A stretch of 64,000 bases of DNA from Stratiolaelaps scimitus (GCA_019614645.1 JABWDB010000004.1:23994001-24058000), one strand, 5' to 3'. Shown: positions 39,651-52,101, counted from the first letter of the stretch. Made by a program: numbers and translations. The notes: generated by a model from the letters alone, not told the origin.

Positions 39651-41559
39651 CTGACAAGAACGTAAATGAGTCGTACGCCGGCCAATATAGTAGACAACTG
39701 CCTTTAACTAGAGGCGCCACTGACCTTTCTATGATGTATCATTGGCCGAATCTCATGGGCTGCCGTAGACAGTTTTAAAATAGATATAGTCAAATGAGAA
39801 ATCCTATTAATAATAGAAAGGAACCACAAACACAAATGATTGTTTTTTTTGTGGGGCGACGCTATCGTCGCATGACCACTAAGCCGATGAGCCTCGTGGT
39901 AGAGTTGCAGCGGACTCGACTTCGACGGTGCCAATCTCCAATACATAGATCTTCAAGAGTTAGAATCTATATTAAGCCTGATCAATAAGCTAATACTAGA
40001 AATATTTATTTGTGTTTTAACAAATTCAAATGGTCTTTTATGAACTTCTAATATAAAGTGAGTGCATTGTTAATAGCTCATAGTCAGAAACTTCGTCCAC
40101 CTTGTGACACTCGATTACGGTGCCTGCACGGCCGTTTAGTCGAGCGAGATCAGGACCTCGCAGTGGCGAAAAACGCGTTTCTGGATAGATAATAGACAGA
40201 CCTATGAAATATGTGGCTCATGAACTGCAGATATGCTATAGCCAATATCCAGAAGGGTGCAGTAGACTTGCCTCCTCGGAGACAGAACCACGAACGATAA
40301 AATGATATACATTGTTTATTCTAGCACCAAGCACCAGAGCAATCTAGAAGAGTGAAGTGAGCAATTAGGATATAAATAAATTTTCCATTGATATATGAAG
40401 TATCCGAAGGTAAGACAAACGCTGGAAAATGGCACTGGTAAGTCAACTTGTGCAGGCAGGCGTTCTGCTCATGAATAGAAGAATGACATAAGAGAGAATT
40501 CTCCTCTGTTGTATATATATGATTTACTTAGCGACGGCCCGCGTTTTTCCGGCAGACGTCCTCTTCTGGGCGCCTCCTTTTACGAAATGGCCTTTGCGTG
40601 CTCCTCGAAATCTGGAGGGGTTCCTGCTTCCCAGGGATTTGGGGGTGATTCTAGACATGCTGCTTACCGACCGTAACCGGAACACAGAGAAGCCGAATGG
40701 AGCTCCAAGAACCCACCGAGGCTTTTTCTTCCTCTGCGCCGACGCGAACAGTTACAACGCCTGTTCTCCGCGTCTCTGACCGCTCCCCTAACTCCAGCAT
40801 GTATCCCAGCGTCGATCCACCCTTAAGCCGTTAGGCCTGTCTCAACGTACACCTCAGTATAGTTAAAGAAGGGTCAGCGTTTAGTTGACGGGAAGAAAGC
40901 GGCGAAGACCAAGGGTTTCACGTAGAAAACATTCCAAAACTTTGGCTAATGGCAGCAGATCACGAGCCAAAAAAACAATTTGCTTTATAGCTCTTCAAGG
41001 TAATTGCCACAATGCACAGTACTCGTTTAAGGTTCGTGCGATTCGTCAAACCTTTTCACAATGGTTGTAAACGAATATGTTTTTGAATCTAAGGCAAATC
41101 ATAAATAAACAAATCGCTTGCCATGATAACGTACTGCTAGCGATGCGCCAAATTTACTTTTGAAACTTGTATACAGACTGAGCGAAATATAGTAAATGCC
41201 ACAGCGCGCTGGATCGCCCTCGCTCGTGAGGTCGACCCGATTGAATGTCGACCCGCAAATGTACGAACAACAAAAAAGTGAAAAACACGCAAAAAGTTCA
41301 ATCCACACCGTCATATAGTTATCTAGGACGTAATTCCGTTCAACGTTCTACGGCATATACGCGGCATATATGTACGCATAGAATTTACCTAAATGTATAA
41401 TGCACCCGCAACCTCCGAGTTAAATGTCCCCCGATTGCGAGAGGACAACCAATGCCGACGATGTGAAACAGTTTCTCGAGTTAGTACGCTTCGCTAAATA
41501 TAGTGCCTTGCAAGTTTAACCGTGTTGAATTCGACAGGAGCGAAAGTTAATTTGTATAA
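39651..41559. other. AT-rich spacer
   Basis: Short ORFs only (up to 86 codons); no repeats or domains recognised. Confidence 0.5.
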
Positions 41560-42960
41560 ATCTCCATTCTCCACTACGCTGCTCGAACCACCCTGTCTGT
41601 GCTTGAGTGAGCCCGCTGTCGACGGCGTCGTCCTCCTCTATGACATTAGCTCCCCCCCGCTGTCGCTGTGCTCGCCTGCACCAACTTGGACTCCAATCGC
41701 GAGTCCGCGCAGACGACGACAGTCAATGCGATTTGTCTCACTTCGTCTCCCTTAGCCCGCTTTTGCTCCACCCCTCTGCTCTACCCTTTCCTTAACCAAC
41801 AACTTAAATTCAAATGAATGAGGTGGTAGTGCCGGAAGGCGTTGCCCTTCCGTGACACTCGGCGCTTGTTCACGTATGTCAGTACGGGGGCGTCGAACCC
41901 TATCTCGTTGTCCGTTTCTCTCTCTCTTTCTCTCGCTTGTCCTAACTTGCTACTTCTACTTACTCTATGCTGTTCGCTCATGCTCCATACGCGCATAGCG
42001 GTATGAGGGGCGCGCGCGTCACAACAACACACCGGCGAGCGGCGATGAACGGGGTCGAGGCGGTGACGACGCGTAGCGCACGACAGGATATGTTTCATTG
42101 AGGATGCGCGTCGATGACGATCCGGTCCCGGCACAGAGGGAAATCTGCATCCAGCTCCTACCTCTCCCCTTTAGCATTGCCTAGCTCTTCCTGTCGTTCT
42201 CTCGATATCCCTTTCCGCATTGTTGCCACCGCTGTGGCCGATGTTCCAGCCAGCCGAATTCCGAATCAAACACGATGCAAGGCGATACGAAAAAGGTGGA
42301 TGCAGGAAAGTCCTTCGCGCTTGCTTTCTTTCTCCTTGTTGTTTCCGCATCTGCACTTTTTGCTCGCAGCTCCAAGAACGTTGGGCAGCGGCTCCTGTAC
42401 CCCGCCCTTACCCAATCGAACCATGGGCCCGTGGTGGTGTTCGGGTGAGCAACCGATGAGCCGTCGGTCTCGGGTCTCTACTGGCCGCGGATTTTTCTAT
42501 CCTCGTTCACTCGCCTCCGTCTGCAACGCCGATGCTTACCCTGGCATCACGGCGAGGCAGTGGCCAAGACGGTAGCGGCGGCTCCGAGCACAGCGGCCCC
42601 GCATGCGGCTTGAGGAGGCATTATCGGATTTCTTCCCGATTCGGAAGCAGCGGGAACACCCGTACCAGCCGCCGTGGCGCGGACGCTTCCCATTTTTTCG
42701 TCTGCCTTCTCGAGGAGAGAAAGGAAAAACGAACAGGAGGACGACTCCTGTGTCCCCCTCCCCCTACTGAAGAAGGAGAGACGACGCCGAATGCGACGAC
42801 GAGTTCTTTGTCGACGGCCTTCGCTCTCGTTCGGGTTTCGGCCGACGCTTTCGACCGTGCCGGCCGTCTGGACCTACAACTTCCCAATGCTCCACCCCTG
42901 TCGTCTCTGTCTTCCTAGATCTCAGCAGCCACTGCTATTTACCCATTGAAAGTCTCACAG
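41560..42960. promoter_or_regulatory. CpG-rich block upstream of the first identified exon
   Basis: A 1.4-kb block of higher GC and frequent CpG lies about 2 kb before exon 1 of the SNS-like gene. Overlapping ORFs on both strands (for example 42114-42575 + and 42621-42887 -) follow from lack of stops and resemble no protein. It is the nearest such block to the gene and could mark a promoter or 5'-UTR region. No TATA box, initiator or transcript evidence supports a start site. Confidence 0.25.
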
Positions 42961-43329
42961 GACACGAAGAACTAACCAGCCATGTCAGGGTCCGGCAGGC
43001 GAGGAGTGGATAAGAGAGAATTTAGAAGCCGTCGACATCGCCGACACTTACACACTCATAGGCGCATCTCGTGTGTATTGACTAATATCATTCTCACGAG
43101 GTGGCGGTGGTCATGACTCGAACTCATTTGATGCAATTTGGCAGAGTTCGACATATGACTGGCTCTGACAAGCTGTTTCTATCTGGCTCAGATGAATTTA
43201 CAATGCGGCTCGCAGAACAAGTGATAGTTGAGTCTGTCCTTTGCCGATGCGCTGTCTGGACCTTCAGAACCTGTGCTTCTTCGAGCAGTTCGATCTCTTG
43301 ATTTCAAATCGCACACGTGCGAATGCACA

Positions 43330-43760
43330 ATTCGCTGAACGCAGCCTTTGACTGGTATACGAATATGACAGCGAAACTCATGTAGCAACAGTCGAAAGCA
43401 GACAAAAAGGCAATGCACGGACGCACTATAAAAACACTACGAACATTAAGTGACAGCTAGTTGTTTTTAACCAGTTGCAATTTTATGGTTCTTTACAATA
43501 TCAGCCACCTGATGGAATCCCTAGTGCAGAAGACAGTCTGACAGGCCCCGTTGTCATTCACACAAGATATTGGTGATGCTTTCTCGGATTGTGGAATAAT
43601 CGATTTTAATGTAGAATAATTGAACACTTATAAACATGTTTCACATCAGAGTCAAGCAATAATATTCTGGAAGGACCAGCTTCATTAGGTTTCGCTATCA
43701 ACTGCACTCAACTTAAGTCAACAAACTGGCTCACTGTTGATGTTCACAAATATTCACATG
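43330..43760 (+). pseudogene. Possible LINE reverse transcriptase relic (weak)
   Basis: On the + strand, fragments in shifting frames resemble palm-domain blocks in the right order: NAAFDWY near 43340, GIPSAEDSLTGPVV near 43514, DIGDAFSDCGI near 43568, and FRYQLHSTQ near 43695. About 55 codons separate the AFD-like and GIP-like blocks, the usual distance in LINE reverse transcriptases. No intact YADD is present and stops interrupt every frame. It could be coincidence. A translated search against LINE proteins would decide. Confidence 0.3.
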
Positions 43761-44906
43761 AAACAAATTTATAATATCCGCACCTGCCACCAGAAAATCC
43801 TGTCCAAAAGCAAATATTCCGGCACGAATACACCACGCCGCAGAAGATCCTATCCATCCAAGTTATGCAATTCGCATGACTAGGCATGGTTGCTGGAAGA
43901 ACTATTCTGATGACCCACTGGCATCCATCGAGTCTATCACATGGAACGAGTAATCCGTTAGCCGCCTGGGACCTCCGGTCGCACTGGGGACATATCCGAA
44001 GTCCCGCGTCTCATACCGAGACGCAACTTTCTCGTGTCCTTTGTTTGTCGACCATCCAGAGTGGCGACACGACAAACACATTCAGCATTCCCACTCGTGT
44101 TCATATATAGCGCGTATGAGTTTGCCTGTTTGCCTACGCGAGGCGAACTTATTAAACAGCATTCATACCGTTCCAATTATGGCCATTCGCTCTACGCTTC
44201 TGCTAGCCGGCTGATGTTCGCGTGGCCCCATAGCAGTCGGCGTAGCACCCGATTAACCAATTACCTTCTCGCTTCGTCAATGGGCCGTGCCGCTGATGAG
44301 GTAGGCGAGACGTGTAAATCCTGCCAACAAAACTTCGAAGTATATCGTGCTCATAAATCGTGCTGATTGAACCGATTGATTTCATTCAGCAGAGATTTAC
44401 GAGGCTTAGAGACAGGGTCGGTTTCGATAGTGTTCGGTTCCCATGGACACCTTGTTATCTGGCTGTTAGGTTTCTATATAGTATAACATTTGGTCGCAGC
44501 AAGCAACCGAACAAAGACAATAGACGACGGGATCTGGAGATATTCAGTTGGGTATATGACACGTGGTGTGCATAGGCGAGATGAGATCTCCAGAGAATTG
44601 ATAGAGTTCGTCCGCCTGCCAGTCAATATAAAGTGACGTAATCACCACACGTAACGTGATTTCACCTGAGTGGTTCGAGATATACTCTATATATATATCG
44701 TATACAATATGCTGTAGATAAATGTATTCTTGATTGTATTGTATACCTATACATATGATACAGACCTACCCAACATGAGTGATTAAATATAATAACAAAG
44801 AACATATATATATGCATATATATATATACTAGAAGGGATTCTTCCATAACTGAGAGCTGCTCAGATTACGTCTAATTGGTTGAATATTACTATCCCTATG
44901 TTACAG
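43761..44906. other. Spacer or intron just upstream of the first identified exon
   Basis: The 110-codon plus ORF at 44034-44366 has no recognisable domain. TA-rich runs lie at about 44688-44700 and 44804-44829, and an acceptor ending ttacag lies at 44901-44906. Confidence 0.45.
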
Positions 44907-45059
44907 GGTTGAACGCCGTAAATACGGGCCTCCCGCTTGGGAACGGTCTGTTTGCACGGGCAAACCGTATCCAACTTACTCCTTTACATCCGCCTGTGCC
45001 GAGCGGTACGAACGCGATCGACTTCAACAGCCAAATGGATGCACTCGAAAATCTGCAAG
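44907..45059 (+). CDS. sns-like: Candidate upstream exon (linker before Ig1), phase 1-1
   Basis: This 153-nt open segment is flanked by a pyrimidine-containing acceptor (ending ttacag) and a gtaaat donor. Read in the only frame that matches the next exon, it encodes 51 codons without a stop, starting GLNAVNTGLPLG and ending MDALENLQ. It begins with the last two bases of a codon and ends with one base of the next, so it splices in frame to the Ig1 exon at 50774. The stretch is hydrophilic and rich in Pro, Asn and Gly, with no signal peptide and no domain I recognise. Because nothing in it is conserved with known SNS/nephrin proteins, support is only the open frame, splice signals and matched phase. 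It could be a chance ORF. Confidence 0.45.
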
Positions 45060-45458
45060 GTAAATAATAATAAAAATAGTGACCTAACAATAGTTCAATG
45101 ATTTCATAAATTCAAATTCTGTAACCAAAAAAAGCGAAACAAAAATAATTATAAAATTGCAGCGCTGTTTCCAATATCATTATCGTCATGAGTTAAGAAT
45201 TGCTATATTGACTAGGTCAATTTTGGTAACATAATTTTGAAACGGTTCCTTATTATGTAAATGTCGTTCACTTGTGTTTAGTAAATAGTAAAGTGAGTGT
45301 CTTGCCATTAAATGATATACGCACGAATCAACCAGCTACAATGATAGAGACTACGAAACAATTACTTGGCGTCTAAAACGTAAATTGGAACTCAAATGGC
45401 TGTATTCGAGTGCATTTGACCGCGTGCACCATGATATTATCACTTTGATGCTTATTTA

Positions 45459-45460
<2 letters not shown>

Positions 45461-45510
<50 letters not shown>
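45461..45510. repeat. (CT)n-(AT)n compound microsatellite
   Basis: A CT run of about 20 bases abuts an AT run of about 30 bases, inside intron 1. Confidence 0.9.
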
Positions 45511-45513
<3 letters not shown>

Positions 45514-46439
45514 GTGAACTAAGAATATTATCTACATATTTTAAATGTTTTGTGCTGAATTTCGACGTTATCCGAAATGGCACACGACTCGAGTCGACAG
45601 AGACATTCCAAATGGCGGCCATGTTATAAATACTATGTTGACGTCATCTGACCCCTCGTCGATCTTCATAGTGAGGTCATAACGTAAAAATGGCCCAAGA
45701 TCCTCGAATGGCAAAATCGCCAGACTCTGACAGTGTCATTCATATGTATATGTGCGCTTATTGTGTGCAATCCAGATTCTAAGGAGAGAGTGAGCCTGGA
45801 TGCCGGATGGTTTTTACTCACAGTTTCGTCAGTTTTGGACGATGTAGCTAGCATTAATATGATGGCTCTGCGGCAAAACTGCCCAAAGCAAAGATTGCAT
45901 TTCAGTGAGAATAGAATCATTTCACTGAGCGACATTACTTCCAACTTCGTAGAACGGGGCCATTCATTTCATGGAGGGATGTTTAGTTTGTTTAGCTTTT
46001 GCTTCTCGGCATTCAGAACGTCCAATGAAGGGAAACATGTACCCAGTCGTTTGTTTCGTCTGAAACACATCGATGTAAGTGGAAAATTATTTTGGTGTCC
46101 ATTTTGTGTTGAAAATGTTCTATTCATTTTCGACAGGAACACAAAAGGGGATTGTTGTTAAGCAACACGACAGTGCAGCTGTGACATGCGAGAGGTGCAA
46201 CGCGTCTCTGCGCAAAAGACGCGATTTTGTTTTTGCCCTGTACGTCAGTAGTTGCTATGTCGCCGAATGAAAAATATTGGGGACACGATTATACTTGCTT
46301 TGGTGATGTAGTGATGCCGTGGCCAAAATCAGTTAAATGTCTTGCTCTCACGCTTTGAAAAACGCTGAAATGGCAGGAAAACTTTGGGGCCCTCGCGCCG
46401 AAATGCTGCGCGACAGTTGCGGCGGTAGTAGTCAGAGAG

Positions 46440-46880
46440 CTGGGCATTCCTGTGAGTGGACTGATAGTCCTCTATAAAACGCTGCTCGTCCAGCTCCTGT
46501 GCGATGGTTTGGCGGTATGGGAGTAGGCTACAGGATGATTCTTCGCAGAAGGAGGGGAGGTTGTTCAGAGTGACTTTATTCGGACCATCTTTGGTAAACG
46601 CCGCGTGGGATCTGTGGCTGACATCATGAAGACGTTTGAGCTGCCTATATTGAGGCTACTGTATTCGCTTTTGGTCGTGCGCCTTGACTTTACGATGTCA
46701 AAAGGTACTATGCCAAACGACATTGCCTTCCCTATTGTTCCGACGGTGAGAAGAACTGCCTATAGGCCAACTGAGTTTGCGATGCCATCTGCCGCTAAAG
46801 ATTCTTGCCGATGCGCTCTCGCTTTTCGCCTCCCGGCTGTCTGGGGCTGTGCTGTTCAATATTTTCAGCTTGGTACATGT
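46440..46880 (+). pseudogene. Decayed LINE reverse transcriptase, C-terminal (thumb) part
   Basis: One frame gives LIVLYKTLLVQLLCDGLAVWE, then after two in-frame stops VVQSDFIRTIFGKRRVGSVADIMK and FELPILRLLYSLLVV, ending near LAFRLPAVWGC. This is the order found after the YADD block in LINEs: LYK..L..P.L.YG..VW, then a QR.F.R.IFG segment, a leucine-rich helix, and a 'F..LP.lWN' end. The YADD and palm blocks are not present just upstream, so the copy is 5'-truncated or diverged. T-rich sequence and an AATAAA lie within about 180 bases downstream. It sits in sense orientation in intron 1. Confidence 0.6.
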
Positions 46881-49800
46881 CATGTTATCTACAATGTTAA
46901 TAGGATATATCGTTATTTTGGGATAAGTCAGCATCTGTATATGTAGCAGAACTGTACATATTCTCTTTTTTCCTTCATTTTTTTGTTTTTTTATTTATTT
47001 TTTTAAAAACGAGAATTAAATCATTATCAGATCGCAGTTCTGCTAATAAACCCTACGTTGAATGAACGGATTCTATCGAGTTAGGCTGGAATTTATATAT
47101 CTCAATGAATTGAGTAACATGGGCAACTGTTAATTGCACATCACACGTGTCTATGATTAGCACCGAAAATACCCGCATTCAGTCTAAGTATCCCACCACA
47201 AATTCACTCTGTTAGCAGCACCGCTGCTCAGTGTCTTTAGGTCGCTGTCGCGATATCTACTATATATTGTCTTACAGTCATTAAATGTATATCAAGCCAC
47301 GCGTGCATCTGGGAAAAAAAGGAAGATGGCGCGCACCCCACAGTCCGAGATCTCCCCCTGCTTTCCTGTGGATGGAGCCGTAGGTCGCTGAGAGCTTAAG
47401 AAACCTGTCTGGGAAGTGTCCGCTATGACTACCGTGATCTATAAACGATTGTTCCCGCTGCGGCAAAAGCAGTGCAATGGATTCCCTCCTGCTCCCACGT
47501 AGTGCTGTAAGCTTGCTATGGATACATTGTATGCACGAACGCATCGTTGACAACTCGTTGTCACGCAAGCTTCAAATAACACTCCCTTGCGTTGGATACA
47601 TGAGATGGTGTATGAGGTAAACTGGAAGAGAGGTGAATTAAGAGGAAGAATCATGCGGTATCGATGCAACAGCTCGGATAAAACAAAAATAATCAACGTT
47701 TTGAACTTAGCGGTCATACTTAACTGTTTCCCTCTGTCATCCCCGCTATTCCTCGTCCAAAAATTCTCTACAGAATTGATATTGGTTATTGAGATGTCGT
47801 AGATCGGAAAACAAAAAAGTCATCGGAAGCGGCTTCTTGGCAAGGTGTGGTACACTTCCAGCCGTTGGGCGAGGAAGCCTTGAGCACCATGCAGGCATAT
47901 TGTTCTAAGAGAGAGAAAGAGAGAGAGAAAGGCACGCTAGTTATAATGATTTTCTAGCCACACAGATGGTGTTCCCCGTGTATTCACGGTTCCAAACGAT
48001 TTCGCCTGCTTGGTATAAAGGGGGGCTATCTTATTTGATACTTGAGTAACTTCTGCTGGTCATCCAGAAGAACCCCTTAGTAGTTTATAGAATGATGATG
48101 TCGAGAACCAATACACAGATTTTTCTTGCTTCGTAATGGCCACTGTCTTGTTGTAGTGAACTGTGTTTCGTTCCTCTCATTGATCATATACGAGTATGCA
48201 CAGGTTGGTCCCTGTGAAGCTAAATGATCTCCTCCGTTCTCATTGGGATGTCGTTGTAGCTGTCGTTGGTGCTGACACCGACCTCAGTAACGCCCCCATA
48301 ACGGCCACGTACGTCTCATAGAGACTTCGATAGCGGAGCCGGGAATTTGTCAGACCTCGACGAAAGAGCTCTCAAAAGTTGTTCGCTTTCTTCTAGTCTT
48401 GCCACAGTTGCCGTTTCCTCAATTCAAGGAGATGTATGTGTGTGTATGTGTCTTTTACTCAGATGGCGGATCTATCCCAGATTCAATTTCGATTCCATCG
48501 TTACTCGTTGTTCACCAAGCGTTCGAGGCCGTCCAAGGTACAAGCAGCCTGACACCGTTACGAGAGAGAAGTTCATCCCCTACTGATGTCTCTTGCAAGC
48601 GCCCCCTTTGAGTTCTACCTCCGCGAGCACTTCCATGGGGCTGATAAGCCTGCCTTGCTATTCCTTGTAGCCTCTACTATCCCTTGTGCAACTGCTACTT
48701 CCCATAAAGTCCTTCTTTTGCACAATGTTACCCCCAACCCACACACGCATACACACATACACAGAGACACGTTCCCCAAACGTCGCGCAAGCGCGGACGC
48801 CGTGGAGTCCGCTCTCTCCTCCGACGCCCGCTGACTGCCGAGCTGCTGAGCGCTTTCCGATACGCTGAGGCGGGACATGTGAACCGGCGAGGTCCCCTTA
48901 GAAAGTCAGATGAAGAGCAGAGTTTGTTTTCAGTTTCGGATAGGGACAGGGGCCAGCCGAGTTACAAGGGGAGGTGCGGGCTAACATAGGAACGTTCGAC
49001 GTCTGTACTAAAGTTACACACCCTACACGCTGAAATCGTGCTGAGGGCTCGGTATAATCCAACAACGCAGGTCTTCGTAATTCGCTTCGAAATATACTCC
49101 TGTCACACTAACGGTTAAGGTCCATGCTACCCAAAATAGCCTGTGCTGAATTCTGATTCCTCTCTGCCGGTCTTCCTCTGGCCCTTCTCGATGTTCTTCT
49201 GCCACATCTACTTTCTACGTTGACTTTTACCATTTAGTCAAATCGACAGAGATTCCCCACAAAACTTGCGGCTGAGTAGTCACTAGCTAGCTTCCCGGGT
49301 AATTCGCTCACTCCTAAGCGAGCCCCTCGTTGCTGTCCCTGGTGTCCAGCATGTTCCAAACTCTTGGAAACTGTCCCCGGGGCTAGACGGGGAACACGCC
49401 GTTGCGGTTTACGGATTCGGTCCTACGCACAGAAGTCATCGACATCTTTGGCAGCGTCGCTCGACTCTCACTTGCTCCGACTGGCTAGCTGCGGATGGCC
49501 GCAGTGCTGTCGATCAGTGGCGATCCTCCCGTACCTATCCTCTTCCTTCACCTAGGTTCTCCACAGTTCTGGACAGTAACCGATCGTCTAGATTGCGTTT
49601 GAGCCGCGTGACTTTGCTGAGACTTTTCCGCACAGCAGATGATATGATGAGAGAGGATGGCATCGGTCGACAGGAGCGAGTTGCCGCAAAATGACGGCAC
49701 CAAAGACAAGGAACGAACAACCGACTAGGCACACGCACAGTTCAATAGAGAGGGAAACCGGCAGTTCTTGTCGGGCTCGGAGGATACCGGGAAATGCAAA

Positions 49801-50773
49801 AATAACAAAAGAGGAAAGAAAAATCTGCGGGAGAAACCCTCAGAGAAGAAGAGCAGAGGAGAAAATGCTGAACGAGATTTCGCTGTCTAAAACTTATCTT
49901 TACCTCGTTTCAATCTTTCTCCTACATCAATTTTCTCCCGTTTTTTGGACCTTTCCTGTCTCTCACTATATTTCAAGGACCAAGGGCCTTCATTTTCAGG
50001 GAAGGATGACCCAGCTGTACTACGGCTACCGTGGTATTTCACACTTCAAATGTTGATCGCATTGAGGGGGAAAGTAGACAGGGTGACTAGATAAAAAACA
50101 TACAGGTACCTTTATCTCTCTGGGAGAACGGTGGAACTGGTAAAATCGCTGGAGGAAACTTCGAAAATCGCAAGCGTTGGAGCGAGACTGATTGTAGTCG
50201 TTAACGTTGATTAGGTTGACACAATCCTACCAACGACTTCTAACCAGCCAAAGCTAATGGTGGTGATGATTTGATCTCACTTGATTCTCTGGTAGTTTGC
50301 TTAGGTATGCTAGCATGTTCGTACAAACTTTCAAGTAGTTTTTAGTAATTTGTGGCGGAGATGAAGGAAATGGATATGGCGATTTTACAAACCTTTCGTA
50401 GCCTATTTAGACAAGACGATTTCGGCATCGATTGAAACTCATCTTCAAATTTGTTCAGGGAACCAATCTATTATACAATTTCGCGAGAAGCTCAGAACAA
50501 TTGACGCTGCCAATTGTTTGACAAACGAGTCATATGATATGTATGCATAACGGAACGAATCGAAAGACATCACAACGAGCGGCATGTGCAGAGAACCCGC
50601 GCCCCATATACATATATATCTACTCAATTAATTACACCCTGTAACATTTATGACTTCGACCAACCGCCAGCTGGTGTCAATGATAATGAAACTGTTTAGC
50701 TAGAGTACTAATCGGGATATACATTCGTTACATACGTTAGATCGTTATTAATTTCTTGCCTTGCCTTTTACAG

Positions 50774-50971
50774 TTGAGCCGTTAGCATTACAAAGCGCAT
50801 CTCAAACGGCCGGCATCCTGCCTCAGACATCAGGTTCGCAGTCGACGCAGCAGTATTTTGTCGTTCGGCCCCGCGACGTAAAAACGGCTCAGGGCGAAAA
50901 TGTCCTTCTCGAGTGCCAGGTGGGGAATCGGCGTGGTCATGTACAGTGGAGCAAGGACGGCTTCCTACTCG
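50774..50971 (+). CDS. sns-like: Ig domain 1, first half (exon 2)
   Basis: The exon follows the acceptor ttttacag and ends at a strong donor (gtgagt). It encodes a 25-residue Gln/Ser-rich linker, then QQYFVVRPRDV and the B and C strands of the first Ig domain: the first cysteine in LLECQVG (about residue 99 of the joined partial protein) and the core tryptophan in VQWSKDG (about residue 110). The last residues, GFLLG, are split by the intron, exactly where SNS and nephrin relatives continue with the PGYPR segment found in the next exon. In this family the first Ig domain mediates the heterophilic contact with Kirre/Roughest-type partners on the facing cell. Confidence 0.88.
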
Positions 50972-51918
50972 GTGAGTACGACAATGGTGGTCCGTTAGTT
51001 AGGTCCTGCTAGAGGAATCATCACACATTCCTTAAATAAACCAATAAAGATTTACCATTTACCATTTACCATTTGTTCAGATGATTAAGTCACGGTGTGT
51101 TTTGAGATAGATCTTTATTACCCTGCGTGTGATACTGCTGTTCTCAGAACTGACGCTTTAGTCCCGGGGCCAGCCAGCAATATTGAAGGCAGCTGCACGC
51201 ATGGGAAAAACAAGTGAGCGATATCAGTCCTGATTTCCATGAAAGAGGCATGCTTACTCGGGGGATTGAAAATCTGCGCGAATTCCAGGTTAGCATCTGG
51301 CTTTGCGCTACTCCTTGCACGGGTTTCAGTACGCACTGGTACGAGCATTGGCTTCCAGTCAACGGATGAGTGGAAGCGAATGGGCTAATGAAAAAAATCT
51401 GTGTACCCCTTTCCTTTTCTCAGTTTGTGGCTTAGCCTCAATAAGCTCTGCACAGGGGCTTATTAACCGCAGACAAATATATATCTACTTGTTGACAAAA
51501 TGTATATGTACGTATATGTATATATATATATATACACACCGATATGAAATAATAATATCGTCTATATCGATTATAACGGTTACTGCTGCACCCTAATAGT
51601 CCACACCGGATCCGTGTGTTTCCAGCAAAACGGTACCTTGAAGCTAGTAACTCTTTCAATTATTAATATGCTTTGCTCAATAAATGAATCCTTACACACC
51701 TTCACGCTAACGAACCGTTAGCATAGCTTCCCCGAAAACTTTTACTTCTAAGCTAGAGAATTCCTAATAATTTCCTAATAAGCCACTTCAGTATATTAGT
51801 TCACTTGGCAAAGTCACTTGGCTATCTCCAAGCATCGGCGTAGGTGGCAGCGTACCCGAAACTTAGTGATTGAAAATCCACTCCTATTAACGTGAACACC
51901 GAATTGTCTCATGCGCAG
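50972..51918 (+). other. Intron 2 of the SNS-like gene (0.95 kb)
   Basis: The intron is bounded by gtgagt and atgcgcag. It carries the short retroposon 3' end at 51028-51076 within 60 bases of the donor, and a (TA)n tract near 51513-51535. Nothing else recognisable was seen. Confidence 0.7.
51028..51076 (+). mobile_element. Retroposon 3' end (family 2, truncated copy)
   Basis: On the + strand, cttaaataaaccaataaaga is followed by three copies of the heptamer ttaccat. Its reverse complement aligns with the tails at 8511 and 62965 through the block tctttattggttt. Only the last 50 bases or so are recognisable, which is typical of 5'-truncated retroposition with a short tandem 3' tail. It lies just after the exon 2 donor. 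Confidence 0.55.
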
Positions 51919-52101
51919 GTTACCAAACATCTATACCGGGATATCCTCGCCATTCAATGGATATCGACGAGGCGAGAGGGATATACAATCTTGCCATTCG
52001 GGATGTGCAAATGGCCGATGAGGGTGTCTACCAGTGCCAGGTTGGTCCAGCTGGCAACGGCGTGACTCCGATTCGAGCCGAGGCCAACGTACATGTGATA
52101 C
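51919..52101 (+). CDS. sns-like: Ig domain 1, second half (exon 3)
   Basis: The exon starts after atgcgcag and ends at a gtaagt donor, phase 1 on both sides. It encodes IPGYPRHSM, then GIYNLAIRDV and DEGVYQCQVGP, which are the C', E and F strands of the first Ig domain with its second cysteine at about residue 157. The PGYPR and YNL...YQCQVGP pair is the strongest family signature in the window and is typical of SNS/Hibris/nephrin Ig1. The exon closes with the G strand (AEANVHV) leading into the next domain. Confidence 0.9.

Larger units (their letters stand above)
45060..50773 (+). other. Intron 1 of the SNS-like gene (5.7 kb)
   Basis: The intron is bounded by gtaaat and ttttacag. It contains a (CT)n-(AT)n microsatellite at 45461-45510 and a LINE reverse transcriptase relic on the + strand at about 46440-46880. 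Two moderately GC-rich, ORF-shadowed blocks lie near 48.3-48.9 and 49.3-49.9 kb. I see no further exon-like segment of this gene in it. The open frame at 45733-46161 (142 codons) has no family I recognise. Confidence 0.5.

Noticed and set aside
45733..46161. 142-codon plus ORF and its 92-codon minus counterpart (45666-45944), considered as a Tc1-like transposase fragment because of a TVRVWR motif
   Set aside because: Only one short motif matched, with no catalytic residues at proper spacing and no terminal inverted repeats found.
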